The position numbers and the translations under genes are program-made. Shown here piece after piece: positions 19,653-29,338 of a DNA stretch of 64,000 bases; the stretch's first letter is position 1; each line of letters opens with the position of its first letter. Source of the DNA: Anaerococcus vaginalis. Its GTDB lineage: Bacteria > Bacillota > Clostridia > Tissierellales > Peptoniphilaceae. Under the pieces are notes generated by a model. That model saw only the letters and a program-made list of their open reading frames with translations, did not search any database and was not told where the DNA came from. Where the stretch lies: positions 12,904-76,903 of the forward strand of contig NZ_HE978620.1 of assembly GCF_000307225.1 (NCBI RefSeq), read 5' to 3'.

Positions 19653-20690
19653 TTACAAATTAAAAATATTTCCAGATGCTGATTTTTTCATCCTATTCAT
19701 TATACTCTTTCCTAAGCCAATGTCTTTAACTCCTTGAGCAATAATTATATCTACGCTTTTTCTATCCATATCCCTAAGAGCCTCGAAAAGAATATGGCTC
19801 ATTTCTATTAAATTATCCTCGTTTCCCAATGAAAGTGTAGTATATGAAGAAAATTTTTCAGTATCTTTATCAAAAACTAAAATGCCGACTTTTTTTCCTT
19901 GATTTTTATATTTTAAAGCTTCTTCTTGTATTTTTTTTATACTATTTTCACCAACAAAAACCTTCATTTTTGCCTTTGGCGCATAATGTTTATATTTTTG
20001 CCCTGGTGATCTTGGAACTTTTGAATCATCTATCAATGAATCATCTAAACATACATTTGGTATAAATTTTTTTATATATTCATATGTATAATATCCTGGT
20101 CTTAAAATACAAGGATTTTCCAAACTCATATCTATTACTGTGGATTCTATTCCTATATCTGAACTTCCTCCATCAATTATTAATGGTATTCTTCCATCCA
20201 TATCATAATGTACATCTTTTGCATTTGTTGGGGAAGGTCTGCCAGAAATATTTGCAGAAGGCGCAGCAATTGGTGTATCACAAAATTTTATAAATTCTCT
20301 TGCAAGTTTATCTTTTGGTCTTCTTACAGCAACTGTGTCTCCTCCACCTGTAATTATATCAGGAATTATAGAGCTTTTTTTTAGTATAACAGTAAGAGGA
20401 CCCGGCCACAAATTTTTAATCAAAAATTTTGTTCTTTCATCCACTTTTTCAACTAATTCATCTAGTTTATAATCTTCATCAATATGAAGAATTAGAGGAT
20501 TATCTTCTGGTCTATTTTTTGCTTTAAAAATTTTTTTGGCTGCAATTGGATTTAATCCATCTGCTCCCAAGCCATAAACTGTTTCTGTAGGAAATGCAAC
20601 TAGCTCTCCATTTTTTATTATATCAGCTGCATGGTTTAGGATATTTTCGTCTATATTTTCTCTATCTATTTTTAATATCTCTGTTTGCAT
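19653..20690 (-). CDS. sua5: Threonylcarbamoyl-AMP synthase (Sua5/TsaC)
   Basis: This enzyme makes threonylcarbamoyl-AMP from threonine, bicarbonate and ATP, the first step to t6A37 in ANN-decoding tRNAs. The 345-aa protein has the YrdC domain ([36 protein letters not shown]) followed by a linker and the Sua5 C-terminal domain, making it the long Sua5 form rather than short TsaC. The start overlaps the cation-transporter gene by 29 bases. The mtaB gene at 33044 acts on t6A later in the same modification route. Confidence 0.95.
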   Translation of the reverse strand: MQTEILKIDRENIDENILNHAADIIKNGELVAFPTETVYGLGADGLNPIAAKKIFKAKNRPEDNPLILHIDEDYKLDELVEKVDERTKFLIKNLWPGPLTVILKKSSIIPDIITGGGDTVAVRRPKDKLAREFIKFCDTPIAAPSANISGRPSPTNAKDVHYDMDGRIPLIIDGGSSDIGIESTVIDMSLENPCILRPGYYTYEYIKKFIPNVCLDDSLIDDSKVPRSPGQKYKHYAPKAKMKVFVGENSIKKIQEEALKYKNQGKKVGILVFDKDTEKFSSYTTLSLGNEDNLIEMSHILFEALRDMDRKSVDIIIAQGVKDIGLGKSIMNRMKKSASGNIFNL

Positions 20691-21666
20691 TTTTCACTGA
20701 CTTTCTTAATTCTTCAATTATTTTTTCATTTTCTTCATTTTCAATTAAACAATAAGTTGGATCCATATGGATAGTTATTGAAATGTTCAAATCTTTTCTA
20801 AGTTTTGTTTCAACATTTGTAACAGCTTGGTGCATTATTCCTACACTAATATTTGATGGAACTTCAACATCACAACTTCCAACAAGTTTTCCTCTTCCAT
20901 ATTCATGTATTTTTAAATCGTGATAGCCTTTTATAAAGTCTCCCGCTAGGATTATATCTTCTATTTTTTTATGAAGATCCTTGCTGATTCCTCTTCCCAA
21001 TAACTTATCTATGGTATCTACAAATAAATCAAAACCTGGTTTAAATACTATAATTGAAAGAATTATTCCCAATAAAGCATCTAGGTTAAAACTTATATAT
21101 TTTTGTAATATTACTGCTATTATAATTGAAATAGTCGAAAGAATATCATTTCTTGCATCTACCATTACTGCAAAATTTAATTTTGAATCTAATCTTTTAT
21201 CTAAGTCTTTGTTCAAAAAATAGATATAAAATTTGAATCCTAGGGAAAATATTAGAATCATTATACTTAATTTTGAAATTTTTGGTAATTTTCCATTATA
21301 AAAATTTTCTACAGAGCTTGTAAACAATAAAAATCCTACAATCATTATAAGAATTGAAACTATAAAACTTGCTATATATTCGCTTCTTCCATGACCATAA
21401 GGATGGTTCTTATCTGCTGGTTTTCTACTTGCTTTTGCCCCAATTAAAGTTATTAAACTTGTCAAGGCATCAGACATATTATTAAAGGCATCTCCCATTA
21501 TTGCTGAAGATGATGCAAGTATTCCTATTATAATTTTTATTATGAACAAGAATATATTAATTATTACTCCCACTAAGCCCGAAAGTGAAATTAATTTTAA
21601 TCTTATATTTTGATTTTCTATCGACTGGTAGTCTTTTATAAATCTTTTAGCAAGAATTTTAAACAA
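20662..21666 (-). CDS. Cation diffusion facilitator family transporter
   Basis: CDF proteins export divalent metals (Zn, Fe, Mn or Co) by proton exchange. The 334-aa protein has six membrane segments, the metal-site motif GDAFNNMSDALTS in segment 2, the loop signature HPYGHGRSEY, and a cytoplasmic C-terminal domain with conserved His residues (GIMHQAVTNVE, ITIHMDPTYC). The start is one base upstream of the prfA stop, so translation may be coupled. The metal cannot be assigned. Confidence 0.93.
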   Translation of the reverse strand: MFKILAKRFIKDYQSIENQNIRLKLISLSGLVGVIINIFLFIIKIIIGILASSSAIMGDAFNNMSDALTSLITLIGAKASRKPADKNHPYGHGRSEYIASFIVSILIMIVGFLLFTSSVENFYNGKLPKISKLSIMILIFSLGFKFYIYFLNKDLDKRLDSKLNFAVMVDARNDILSTISIIIAVILQKYISFNLDALLGIILSIIVFKPGFDLFVDTIDKLLGRGISKDLHKKIEDIILAGDFIKGYHDLKIHEYGRGKLVGSCDVEVPSNISVGIMHQAVTNVETKLRKDLNISITIHMDPTYCLIENEENEKIIEELRKSVKNANRDIKNR

Positions 21667-22738
21667 TTAATCTTCTCCCATTGTTTTTAATTTTCTAGTT
21701 TGATCTTCTGTTATCAAAGAATCTATCATCTCTTCAATATTCCCATCTAAAAAATCATTTAATTGATAAATAGTTTTGTTTATTCTATGATCTGTAATTC
21801 TTCCTTGTGGATAATTGTAAGTTCTAATTCTTTCTGACCTATCCCCTGTTCCTACTTGAGATTTTCTATTATCTGAAATTTCCTTTTGTCTTTTTTGTTC
21901 TTCTATTTCATATAGTCTTGCTCTTAATACTCTCATAGCCTTATCTTTATTTTTAATTTGAGATTTTTCATCTTGGCAAGTTACTACAAGTCCTGTTGGT
22001 ATATGTGTTAACCTTACAGCAGAATCTGTTGTATTTACACTTTGTCCACCATTTCCACTTGATCTATAAACATCTGTTCTTATATCATTTGGATCAATTT
22101 TTATATCAACTTCATCAGCTTCTGGTAAAACAGCAACTGTTGCTGTTGATGTATGGATTCTTCCACCTGATTCTGTTTCTGGAACTCTTTGTACTCTGTG
22201 TACTCCAGACTCATATTTTAATTTTGAATAAGCTCCCTCTCCTCTTACAATAAAAGTAGCTTCTTTCATTCCACCAATTCCTTGACTTGATATATCTATA
22301 TCTTCTGTTTTATAGCCTTGTTTGTCTGCATACATATGATACATTCTATAAAGGTTTCCAGCAAAAAGTCCAGCTTCTTCTCCACCTGCTCCTGCTCTAA
22401 TTTCTACAATTACATCCTTGTGGTCATTAGGGTCAGTTGGAATTAATAAAACTTTTAAGTCTTCCTTATATTTTTCAAGATTTTTTTGTTTTCATCAATT
22501 TCAGATTTTAAAAGATCGATCATTTCCTTATCTTCTGCTTCTTTTAAAAGCTCAGTATTTTCACTTATCATATCTTCTGCATCTGTGATTTGTTTATATT
22601 TTTCAACAATTGGTTTTAGTTGATTGTATTCTCTTGAAACTTTTTTGAACCTTTCTGTATCTGATAAAACTTCAGGGTCTGCAAGTTTTTTTCTAATTCT
22701 TTAAAATTTTCTCTCATATGTTCTAAATTTTCTAACAT
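21667..22738 (-). CDS. prfA: Peptide chain release factor 1
   Basis: RF1 reads UAA and UAG and releases the finished protein. The GGQ catalytic motif ([10 protein letters not shown]) is intact, and the stop-codon-reading tripeptide is P-E-T in RVPETESGG, the P-x-T type of RF1 rather than SPF of RF2. Two frame breaks, in T7 runs at 22481-22487 and 22686-22692 (plus strand), cut the N-terminal half. One base added at each gives a 357-aa protein of normal size starting at 22738 behind AAGGAGG. The breaks are not at the known RF2 programmed-shift site, so they look like sequence errors. prmC, which methylates this protein's GGQ, is immediately upstream. Confidence 0.94.
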
Positions 22739-22747
22739 ACATCCTCC

Positions 22748-23539
22748 TTAGATACAAGCTTTTATTATTCTATCAAAATCATTAAAATCCTTATAGGCTT
22801 TTATATTCTTATATCCATATTCCTTTAGTAAATTAATAATAGACTCTTTTTGATTATAACCTATCTCTAAATATATTTTACCATTTTTATTAAGAAAGTT
22901 TTTTGCATTTTTTATAATTTCTTTATAAAAATATAAACCATCTTCGCCGCCATACAAGGCATTTTTTGGTTCATAATATAATTTTTTATCCAAACTATCA
23001 AAATCCTCTTTATTTATGTAGGGTGGATTTGAAACAATTATGTCAAATTTTTCCTTTATATTTGAAAAAATATCACTTTCTTTAAATTCTACATTATTAA
23101 TATTTAACTTAATCTTATTTTCATTTGCAAGATCTATGGCATCTTTGGATATGTCTACTCCAAGAATCTTAGAATCTTTTAAATTTTTTGAAAGAGCAAG
23201 AGAAATTGCTCCACTTCCTGTGCCTATATCAAGAATTTTTATATTATTGTTAGCATCTTTTATTATAAGATCTACCAAAATTTCTGTTTCATATCTTGGT
23301 ATCAATGCTCTTTTATCCACTAATAAATCAAGACCATAAAAATTCCACTTGCCAATTGCATATTGGAGTGGATATCCTTTATTAATCTTATCTTGAATTT
23401 TCAAAATTTCATCTTCTATTTTTTTATCAAGAATTTTTTCTTTATTTAGGAACAAAAGATTTTTCTTTGTATTTAGTAAATATGTAAGGGCTATGACCAA
23501 GTCATTATTGTCCTTTTCTAATATATCTTTAATTTTCAT
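22748..23539 (-). CDS. prmC: Release factor glutamine N5-methyltransferase (PrmC)
   Basis: PrmC methylates the glutamine of the GGQ motif in release factors using S-adenosylmethionine. The 263-aa protein has the SAM-binding DIGTGSGAISLAL and the catalytic NPPY motif (FDIIVSNPPYINKED). It precedes its substrate gene prfA by 9 bases, the reverse of the common prfA-prmC order. A hairpin terminator lies just upstream and no clear Shine-Dalgarno sequence is seen in front of the ATG. Confidence 0.95.
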   Translation of the reverse strand: MKIKDILEKDNNDLVIALTYLLNTKKNLLFLNKEKILDKKIEDEILKIQDKINKGYPLQYAIGKWNFYGLDLLVDKRALIPRYETEILVDLIIKDANNNIKILDIGTGSGAISLALSKNLKDSKILGVDISKDAIDLANENKIKLNINNVEFKESDIFSNIKEKFDIIVSNPPYINKEDFDSLDKKLYYEPKNALYGGEDGLYFYKEIIKNAKNFLNKNGKIYLEIGYNQKESIINLLKEYGYKNIKAYKDFNDFDRIIKACI

Positions 23540-23550
23540 AAATACATATA

Positions 23551-23578
23551 AAAAATAAGGTTAGATGCCTAACCTTAT
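23551..23578 (-). terminator. Terminator/attenuator after rpmE
   Basis: The 12-base arms AAATAAGGTTAG and CTAACCTTATTT (tetraloop) are followed on the minus strand by TTTTTTAT. The hairpin includes the rpmE stop codon and sits 11 bases before prmC, so prmC-prfA depends on read-through or another promoter. Confidence 0.82.
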
Positions 23579-23781
23579 TTATTTCTTCCATATTTTTTAT
23601 TGAATTTTTCTACATTACCACCACGATCAGAAAATCTTTGTTTTCCTGTGTAAAATGGATGGCATTGTGAACATACTTCAACTTTTATTTCTTCTTTTGT
23701 TGATCCAACAGTAAATTCATTACCACATGATGTACAAGTAACTTTTGCTTGGTGGTAAGCTGGATGTAGTTCTTTTTTCAT
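23575..23781 (-). CDS. rpmE: Ribosomal protein L31
   Basis: L31 of the zinc-binding type: C16, C19, C37 and C40 form the zinc ribbon. It is 68 aa from the ATG at 23781 (MKKELHP), which follows AGAGGTG. The in-frame upstream ATG at 23808 would add nine untypical residues and is rejected. The C-terminal [10 protein letters not shown] is typical. It has its own strong promoter overlapping the end of the preceding gene. Confidence 0.95.
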   Translation of the reverse strand: MKKELHPAYHQAKVTCTSCGNEFTVGSTKEEIKVEVCSQCHPFYTGKQRFSDRGGNVEKFNKKYGRNK

Positions 23782-23820
23782 ATAAACACCTCTTCTTGTC
23801 TCTTTCAATAAGCAATATAA

Positions 23821-23849
23821 ATTATACCATAAGAATATTTATCTTTCAA
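23821..23849 (-). promoter_or_regulatory. rpmE promoter
   Basis: Read on the minus strand, TTGAAA (23844-23849), a 17-base spacer and TATAAT (23821-23826) form a near-consensus promoter. The -35 overlaps the stop of the upstream membrane gene. Confidence 0.88.
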
Positions 23850-24436
23850 GCAAAACTTTTAAATATTGTTTTGATTCCCAAAACAAGTCCCATTGAATAA
23901 ATAAATATTGATGGAGGTTTACATAAAACAATTATTTTTAAAAAAGTTAAAAATTTCATTTCAGTAAGTCCAGAAAAATAACACAAAAAATCATCTGGAG
24001 CTACTGGAAGAAAAATCGCCCAAGCAAAAAATCTGTCGTATTTTTCGTGGCTTAGCCACTTATCATATTTTTTAAAGCACTCTTCTCCAAATATGGCAAA
24101 AACAACTCCCTTGCCAAAAAATCTTGAAATTAAAAAAACAATAATTGATCCAAGGCAAATAGAAATATAATTATAAACAAAGCCCCATAATGGGCCAAAC
24201 ATTATAACTCCAAAAGCTGTTGTTATTCCTCCTGGAATAATTGGAATTATTATTTGAATTATTTGTAAAATCATAAAAATTAAAGGAGCCCATATTCCAT
24301 ATTGCTCTAAAAATTTTTGGAGTATTGAAACTGATGTAAATATTCCCATCTTATAACCCTTGTATCCTAAGTAAATAGATATTAATATTATAAGAATACT
24401 TGTAATATTTATTATAGTTTTTGTTTTAACTTTCAT
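23846..24436 (-). CDS. TVP38/TMEM64 (VTT/DedA-like) membrane protein
   Basis: The 196-aa protein has about five hydrophobic segments and the VTT-domain signature IIPIIPGGITTAFGVIMFG plus FGKGVVFAIFG, and later FLPVAPDDFLCYFSGLT. VTT/DedA proteins are thought to move lipids or ions across the membrane; the substrate here is unknown. The ATG at 24436 has TAGGA seven bases upstream and is preferred to an in-frame ATG at 24457. It follows rho by about 55 bases. Confidence 0.85.
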   Translation of the reverse strand: MKVKTKTIINITSILIILISIYLGYKGYKMGIFTSVSILQKFLEQYGIWAPLIFMILQIIQIIIPIIPGGITTAFGVIMFGPLWGFVYNYISICLGSIIVFLISRFFGKGVVFAIFGEECFKKYDKWLSHEKYDRFFAWAIFLPVAPDDFLCYFSGLTEMKFLTFLKIIVLCKPPSIFIYSMGLVLGIKTIFKSFA

Positions 24437-24491
24437 AAAAATTCCTAACTGAATCATTAATCTTAATTATAAATTATTTTGTAAATTAGCC

Positions 24492-25841
24492 TTAATTTTT
24501 ATAAGTTTTATTTATTAATTCTATAAATTCATCATTTGATTTACATTTCCCAATCAAATTTATTAATTCATTTGTAAAATCTGCCTTATCTTTCATATCA
24601 GGATTTCTAAGTTTATAAGCTACTTCAAGCTCACTATCGCTCAATAATAGATTATCTTTTCTTGTAGAAGATTTTTCAACATCAATTGCAGGAAAAATTC
24701 TTTTTTGTGCAAGTTTTCTATCAAGATGCACTTCCATATTTCCTGTTCCCTTAAATTCTTCATAAACCATATCATCCATCCTAGATCCTGTATCGACAAG
24801 TGCTGTTGCAATAATTGTAAGTGAGCCACCATTTTCTATGTTTCTTGCTGCTCCAAAAAACTTTTTTGGTCCAACAAGAGCCAAAGGATCAAGTCCTCCC
24901 GAAAGTGTTCTTCCTGATTGTGGGGTCATAATATTATAGGCTCTTGCAAGTCTTGTTATTGAATCTAATAATATAACTACATCTTTATTATCTTCTACAA
25001 GTCTTTTTGCTCTTTCAAGAACCATCTCTTGCATATAAATATGATTTTGTGGAGGCTTATCAAAGGTTGATGCGGCAACTTCTGTTCTTGTAAGCTCATT
25101 ATCCTTATCCCTATATTGATTTACAAATCTTTTAAAATCTGTTACTTCTTCTGGTCTTTCATCAATTAACAAAACCAAAATTTTTAAATCATCAAAATTC
25201 TTTTCAAGAGCATATTCAATATCTTTAATCAAAGTCGTCTTTCCAGCCTTTGGTTGAGATACAATAAGTCCTCTTTGTCCTCTTCCAATTGGAGCAATTA
25301 TATCAATAATTCTTTGGGAAATTTTTTCTTTACTTGTTTCAAGTTTTAATCTTTGGTTTGGGTAAATTGGTGTGAGTGATTCAAAATTTGACCTATTAAA
25401 AGCATCTGCCGCCTTTAGGCCGTTTACATCGGAAACAAAAATTAGGGGTGAAAATTTATCTTTATCTTTTTTTACTCTGGCAATACCTTTAATAAAATCA
25501 CCAGTTTTTAGTCTAAACATCTTAACTTGTTTAGGAGAAACATATATATCATCATTACTAGATTCATAAAGTTCAGTTCTCAAAAATCCAAAACCGTCTT
25601 CATGGAGGTCTAAAAGCCCTTCGCAATCAAATTTTTCTCCAAGATCAAAATTTTCATTTACATCATTGGATTCATTACTATAATTTTTATTATCATTTAA
25701 TTTTTCATTCTCATTATAGATGTCTTTGATTATCTCTATAAGCTCATTTTTTCTATAAGACGAAAGAGATTTTATAGAAAGCTCTTTTCCTATTTCTCTT
25801 AATTCATCTAATTTTAAATTATCTAAATTATTTATATCCAT
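24492..25841 (-). CDS. rho: Transcription termination factor Rho
   Basis: Rho is a hexameric RNA-dependent ATPase that ends transcription and limits antisense RNA. The 449-aa protein has an N-terminal SAP-like Rho_N region (LDELREIGKELSIKSLSSYR), an acidic Asn-rich linker, the cold-shock-like RNA-binding domain (GLLDLHEDGFGFLR), and the ATPase core with Walker A SQPKAGKTTLIKDI and QPQNHIYMQEMV-type segments. The start at 25841 follows a weak ribosome site. A terminator separates it from fba. Confidence 0.96.
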   Translation of the reverse strand: MDINNLDNLKLDELREIGKELSIKSLSSYRKNELIEIIKDIYNENEKLNDNKNYSNESNDVNENFDLGEKFDCEGLLDLHEDGFGFLRTELYESSNDDIYVSPKQVKMFRLKTGDFIKGIARVKKDKDKFSPLIFVSDVNGLKAADAFNRSNFESLTPIYPNQRLKLETSKEKISQRIIDIIAPIGRGQRGLIVSQPKAGKTTLIKDIEYALEKNFDDLKILVLLIDERPEEVTDFKRFVNQYRDKDNELTRTEVAASTFDKPPQNHIYMQEMVLERAKRLVEDNKDVVILLDSITRLARAYNIMTPQSGRTLSGGLDPLALVGPKKFFGAARNIENGGSLTIIATALVDTGSRMDDMVYEEFKGTGNMEVHLDRKLAQKRIFPAIDVEKSSTRKDNLLLSDSELEVAYKLRNPDMKDKADFTNELINLIGKCKSNDEFIELINKTYKN

Positions 25842-25867
25842 TTTTTTCCTTTATAAATAAAAACATA

Positions 25868-25885
25868 CGGAGCCAAAAGGCTCCG
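25868..25885 (-). terminator. fba terminator
   Basis: A perfect seven-base GC-rich stem, CGGAGCC/GGCTCCG, with a four-base loop lies after the fba stop, followed on the minus strand by TATGTTTTTAT. Confidence 0.9.
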
Positions 25886-25895
25886 ATTATATTTT

Positions 25896-26765
25896 TTATT
25901 TTTCTGCTGAATTTTCACATTCAAAAAATTCGATTTTTTCTCTTACTTTATCTTTTATTGCTTCATATCCTGGTTTTAAAACTTTTCTTGGGTCAAATCC
26001 CTTACCAACTTTGTCTTTTCCTTCTTCGAAATATTTTCTTGTAGCTTCTGTAAATACTATTTGGCATTCAGTATTGATATTAATTTTAGAAACTCCTCTT
26101 TCGATAGCTTTTTTAACTTGTTCTTCTGGGATTCCTGTTCCACCGTGTAAAACTAATGGAAGATTTCCTACTGCATTTTTGATTTCTTCAAGTCTTTCAA
26201 AATTAAGTCCTTGCCAATCTTTTGGATATACTCCGTGGATATTTCCAATTCCTGCTGCCAAGAAATCTACTCCAAGAGATGCAATTTTTTTACATTCTTC
26301 AGGATCTGCTAATTCTCCTGCAGAAACAACTCCATCTTCTTCTCCACCAATTCCACCTACTTCTGCTTCTACTGAAACATTTTTAGAATGGCAAAGCTCT
26401 ACAATTTCTTTTGTTTTTTCAATATTTTCATCTATTGGGAAATGTGATCCGTCAAACATTATTGATGTAAATCCAGCTTCCAAAGCTTTTTTAGCTCCTT
26501 CGTATGAACCGTGGTCTAAGTGAAGTGCTACTGGAACTGTAATGTTTAAGTCTTTATCAAGTCCTTCTACCATTTTAGAAACTACATTAAATCCGCCCAT
26601 ATATTTTGCTGCACCTTCAGATACTCCCAAAATAACTGCTGATTTTTTTTCTTGACAAGTTTCAAGAATTGCCTTTGTCCATTCAAGGTTATTGATATTG
26701 AATTGTCCAATTCCGTATCCATTTTCATAAGCCTTATCTAACATTTCTTTTGCATTAACTAACAT
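25896..26765 (-). CDS. fba: Fructose-bisphosphate aldolase, class II
   Basis: This zinc-dependent aldolase cleaves fructose 1,6-bisphosphate in glycolysis. The 289-aa protein shows the class II signatures VALHLDHGSYEGAKKAL (zinc His) and SIMFDGSHFPIDENI, the EAEVGGIGGEEDG loop, and the phosphate-binding LVLHGGTGIPEE and KININTECQ. The ATG at 26765 is well spaced from AAGGAG; a GTG two codons earlier is less likely. It follows the small thioredoxin-like gene by 9 bases. Confidence 0.97.
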   Translation of the reverse strand: MLVNAKEMLDKAYENGYGIGQFNINNLEWTKAILETCQEKKSAVILGVSEGAAKYMGGFNVVSKMVEGLDKDLNITVPVALHLDHGSYEGAKKALEAGFTSIMFDGSHFPIDENIEKTKEIVELCHSKNVSVEAEVGGIGGEEDGVVSAGELADPEECKKIASLGVDFLAAGIGNIHGVYPKDWQGLNFERLEEIKNAVGNLPLVLHGGTGIPEEQVKKAIERGVSKININTECQIVFTEATRKYFEEGKDKVGKGFDPRKVLKPGYEAIKDKVREKIEFFECENSAEK

Positions 26766-26774
26766 ATTCACTCC

Positions 26775-27073
26775 TTAAATATTTCTTAATGAATTTATAT
26801 TAAAATCATTTTTCTTTAAACTATCTTTGGTAATGCACACCAAAGATGGTATTTGATTAATACCCAATTTTTTTATCAATTCCCTATTTTCGTCTATATC
26901 AATAATTATTTTTCTAATATTTTCATAAGAGTCTTCTTCTTGTTTTAAAAATTCCCTTTTCATATTGTTAGAAAAATTTGACCAATTTGCATGAAATAGG
27001 GCAATTATTTTTTGTTGTCTAGTAAAATATTTTCAAAAAATTCTTTTGTGATTTCATAATCAACTATTTGCAT
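26775..27073 (-). CDS. Thioredoxin-fold protein lacking the CxxC active site
   Basis: After one added base in a T6 run near 27008 (plus strand), the minus strand encodes a 99-aa protein with thioredoxin layout: beta-alpha start, then FHANWSNFSNN where thioredoxin has FWAxWCGPC, then IIIDIDENRELIKKLGINQIPSLVCI, matching thioredoxin's GIxxIPT with the cis-proline. Both active-site cysteines are serine (S32, S35), so dithiol exchange by the usual mechanism is excluded. The start at 27073 overlaps the proS stop and fba follows. The function is unknown; a chaperone or binding role is possible. The fold is an inference from pattern. Confidence 0.7.
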
Positions 27074-28782
27074 AAATCTTCTCTTACTGAAGTTATAATT
27101 TTTTCTATAGCTTCATCAGTTGGCATTTTTATATTTTCCATATCTGATCTTTTTGAAAATTCTACCAGATTATCCTTTGCATCTTTTCCAACTGTAATTC
27201 TGTAAGGAACTCCAACTAAATCTCTATCGTTAAATTTAACTCCAGCTCTTTCTTTTCTATCATCAAGCATCACTTCAATACCTGAATCTAATAATTTATT
27301 ATAAATTTTTTCTGCTATTTGTTTTTGTTCTTCATTATTTTTGTTTACAAGTGTTATCCAAGCTTCAAATGGTGCAACTTTTGTTGGCCAAATTATTCCA
27401 TTATCATCATAATGTTGCTCAATTATTGCTGAAATTGATCTTGTAATTCCAATTCCATAAGAACCCATTATAAATGGCTTTTGTTTTCCATTTTCATCTA
27501 AGAAATAAGCTTCAAGACTTTCAGAATATTTTGTACCTAGCTGGAATATATTTCCCACTTCAATTCCTCTGGCAATTTGAAGTTTTTCTTTTCCATCTAC
27601 TGAAAAATCTCCCTTTTTTGCTGTCAATAAATCTTCGGCAACTTCACCATCAAAATCTCTTTTATAATTTGCATTTATATAATGATGGTCGGTTTTATTT
27701 GCTCCTATTACTAGGTTTTTATATCTTGTAATAGTCTTATCAAGAATTACTCTTACATCTTCTTTTAAATCTTTTGGCCCTGTAAAACCTGCATCTGCTC
27801 CTGTGATTTTTTTAATTGTTTCATCATCCATCATTTCGATTTCATGTTCTGGAACTTTTAAATATGAAATTAATTTTGCCATATTTAATTCCCTGTCTCC
27901 AGGAACTATAACAAGAACAGGCTCGCCTTTCACTAATAAATCAACAGCTTTTGCACATTTATTTGCTTTTATTTTTAGAAAATTAGAAACTTCTTCAATT
28001 GTTTTTACATCTTTGGTTTCTACTAATTCTAATTCTTTCTCTCTCTCATTTTCATCAATGTCTATAAAAAATTTTGCAGATTCATCTGTTGCTGCATAAT
28101 TTGAATTTTCAGTATAGAAAATTTCTCCTTCGCCAGTTTCTGCAAGGGCCATAAATTCATGGCTTGTCTTTCCACCCATTGCTCCTGAATCGCCTTCTAC
28201 AATTTTATAATCCAGATCAAGTGCATCAAAAACTTCTACATAGGCATCCCACATTTTTTTGTAGGATTTTTCTAGGCCTTCCATATCAACATCAAATGAA
28301 TATGCATCTTTCATTATAAAATCTCTTGACCTATTTATCCCAAATCTTGGTCTTTTTTCATCCCTAAATTTTGAAACTATCTGATAAAGATTTAGGGGTA
28401 ATTGTTTATAAGAATTTACTTCATCTTTGATTAAAGTTGTAAATTGCTCTTCAGCTGTTGGCCCTAGACAATATTCTCTGTCGTGTCTGTCTTTTATTTT
28501 AAACATTTCAGGTCCAAAATTTTCCCATCTTCCAGATTCTTCCCAAATTTCTCTACTTTGTAAAACTGATGTGGAAACTTCTATAGAATCATATTTTTCC
28601 ATAGATTTTCTTACTATATTTTCTATTTTATTTATAACTCTCATGCCAAGTGGTAAGTAGGAATAAACCCCTGATGAAGTTTTTCTAATAAAGGATCCTC
28701 TTACCAAAAGCTTGTGGCTTTGTGTTTCTGCATCTTGAGGATCATCTCTTAATGTAGGCATATAATAGTTCGATAATCTCAT
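27064..28782 (-). CDS. proS: Prolyl-tRNA synthetase, bacterial (ProS type 1)
   Basis: This class II synthetase charges tRNA-Pro. The 572-aa length and the editing insertion between motifs 2 and 3 (TDESAKFFIDIDENE onward to about residue 390) identify the bacterial type with a YbaK-like INS domain. Motif 2 appears as KFRDEKRPRFGINRSRDFIM and motif 3 as MGSYGIGITRSISAIIE. It starts at 28782 behind TGGAGG, 62 bases after crr. No T-box leader fits that gap. Confidence 0.96.
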   Translation of the reverse strand: MRLSNYYMPTLRDDPQDAETQSHKLLVRGSFIRKTSSGVYSYLPLGMRVINKIENIVRKSMEKYDSIEVSTSVLQSREIWEESGRWENFGPEMFKIKDRHDREYCLGPTAEEQFTTLIKDEVNSYKQLPLNLYQIVSKFRDEKRPRFGINRSRDFIMKDAYSFDVDMEGLEKSYKKMWDAYVEVFDALDLDYKIVEGDSGAMGGKTSHEFMALAETGEGEIFYTENSNYAATDESAKFFIDIDENEREKELELVETKDVKTIEEVSNFLKIKANKCAKAVDLLVKGEPVLVIVPGDRELNMAKLISYLKVPEHEIEMMDDETIKKITGADAGFTGPKDLKEDVRVILDKTITRYKNLVIGANKTDHHYINANYKRDFDGEVAEDLLTAKKGDFSVDGKEKLQIARGIEVGNIFQLGTKYSESLEAYFLDENGKQKPFIMGSYGIGITRSISAIIEQHYDDNGIIWPTKVAPFEAWITLVNKNNEEQKQIAEKIYNKLLDSGIEVMLDDRKERAGVKFNDRDLVGVPYRITVGKDAKDNLVEFSKRSDMENIKMPTDEAIEKIITSVREDLCK

Positions 28783-28844
28783 TTATCCTCCAACTTTTGT
28801 AATTTTTACTTAAAAATATTATCACAGTTAGTTTTTTTTATCAA

Positions 28845-29335
28845 TTATTCTACAATTGTAACTGTTTGAACTTCTTCGCCACATTTTGCATCAAAGTTTA
28901 TTTCTGATAAAATATTTTCTTCAAGATTTGCAACTATACAAGGTGTAATTATTGAAGGAACTTTGTCTTTTATTTTTTCAATATCTACTGATAATACCTT
29001 ATCGCCCTTATTTACCTTATCTCCAACTTTAACGTGTGGAGTAAAGCCTTCACCTTTTAATTCTACAGTTTCAAGTCCAAAATGAACTAAAACTTCAAGT
29101 CCTTCTTCTGTTTTAATTCCAATTGCGTGGTATCCGTCTGGTTGTAAAGTAACTTCTCCACTAACTGGAGCATGTACTTCCCCATCTTCTGGCATAACTG
29201 CAAATCCATCTCCAACCATTTTTTCTGCGAAAACTGGATCTGGAACTTCTTCTAATTTTACAATTTTTCCATTAACTGGGCTTGCAATTGAAACTTTCTT
29301 TTCTTCCTTTTTTTCTTTTTAAAAAAATCAAACAT
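28845..29335 (-). CDS. crr: Glucose-type PTS enzyme IIA component
   Basis: EIIA-Glc accepts phosphate from HPr and passes it to a membrane sugar permease. The core reads MVGDGFAVMPEDGEVHAPVSGEV and VLVHFGLETVELKGEGF, with the phospho-accepting His in the VHFG motif and its partner His in VHAPV. The frame breaks near 29310-29325; one added base gives MFDFFKKKK and SIASPVNGKIVKLEEVPDPVFAEK, about 163 aa, from an ATG at 29335 behind AAGGAG. It is a stand-alone domain with no EIIBC gene nearby, so it probably serves permeases encoded elsewhere. It sits 3 bases from tex. Confidence 0.88.
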
Positions 29336-29338
29336 TAA

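Noticed and set aside
21667-22738. Frame breaks in a release factor as a programmed frameshift
   Set aside because: Programmed shifts occur in RF2 (prfB) at an early in-frame UGA. This gene has the P-x-T motif of RF1 and its two breaks lie in homopolymers, like those in many other genes here.
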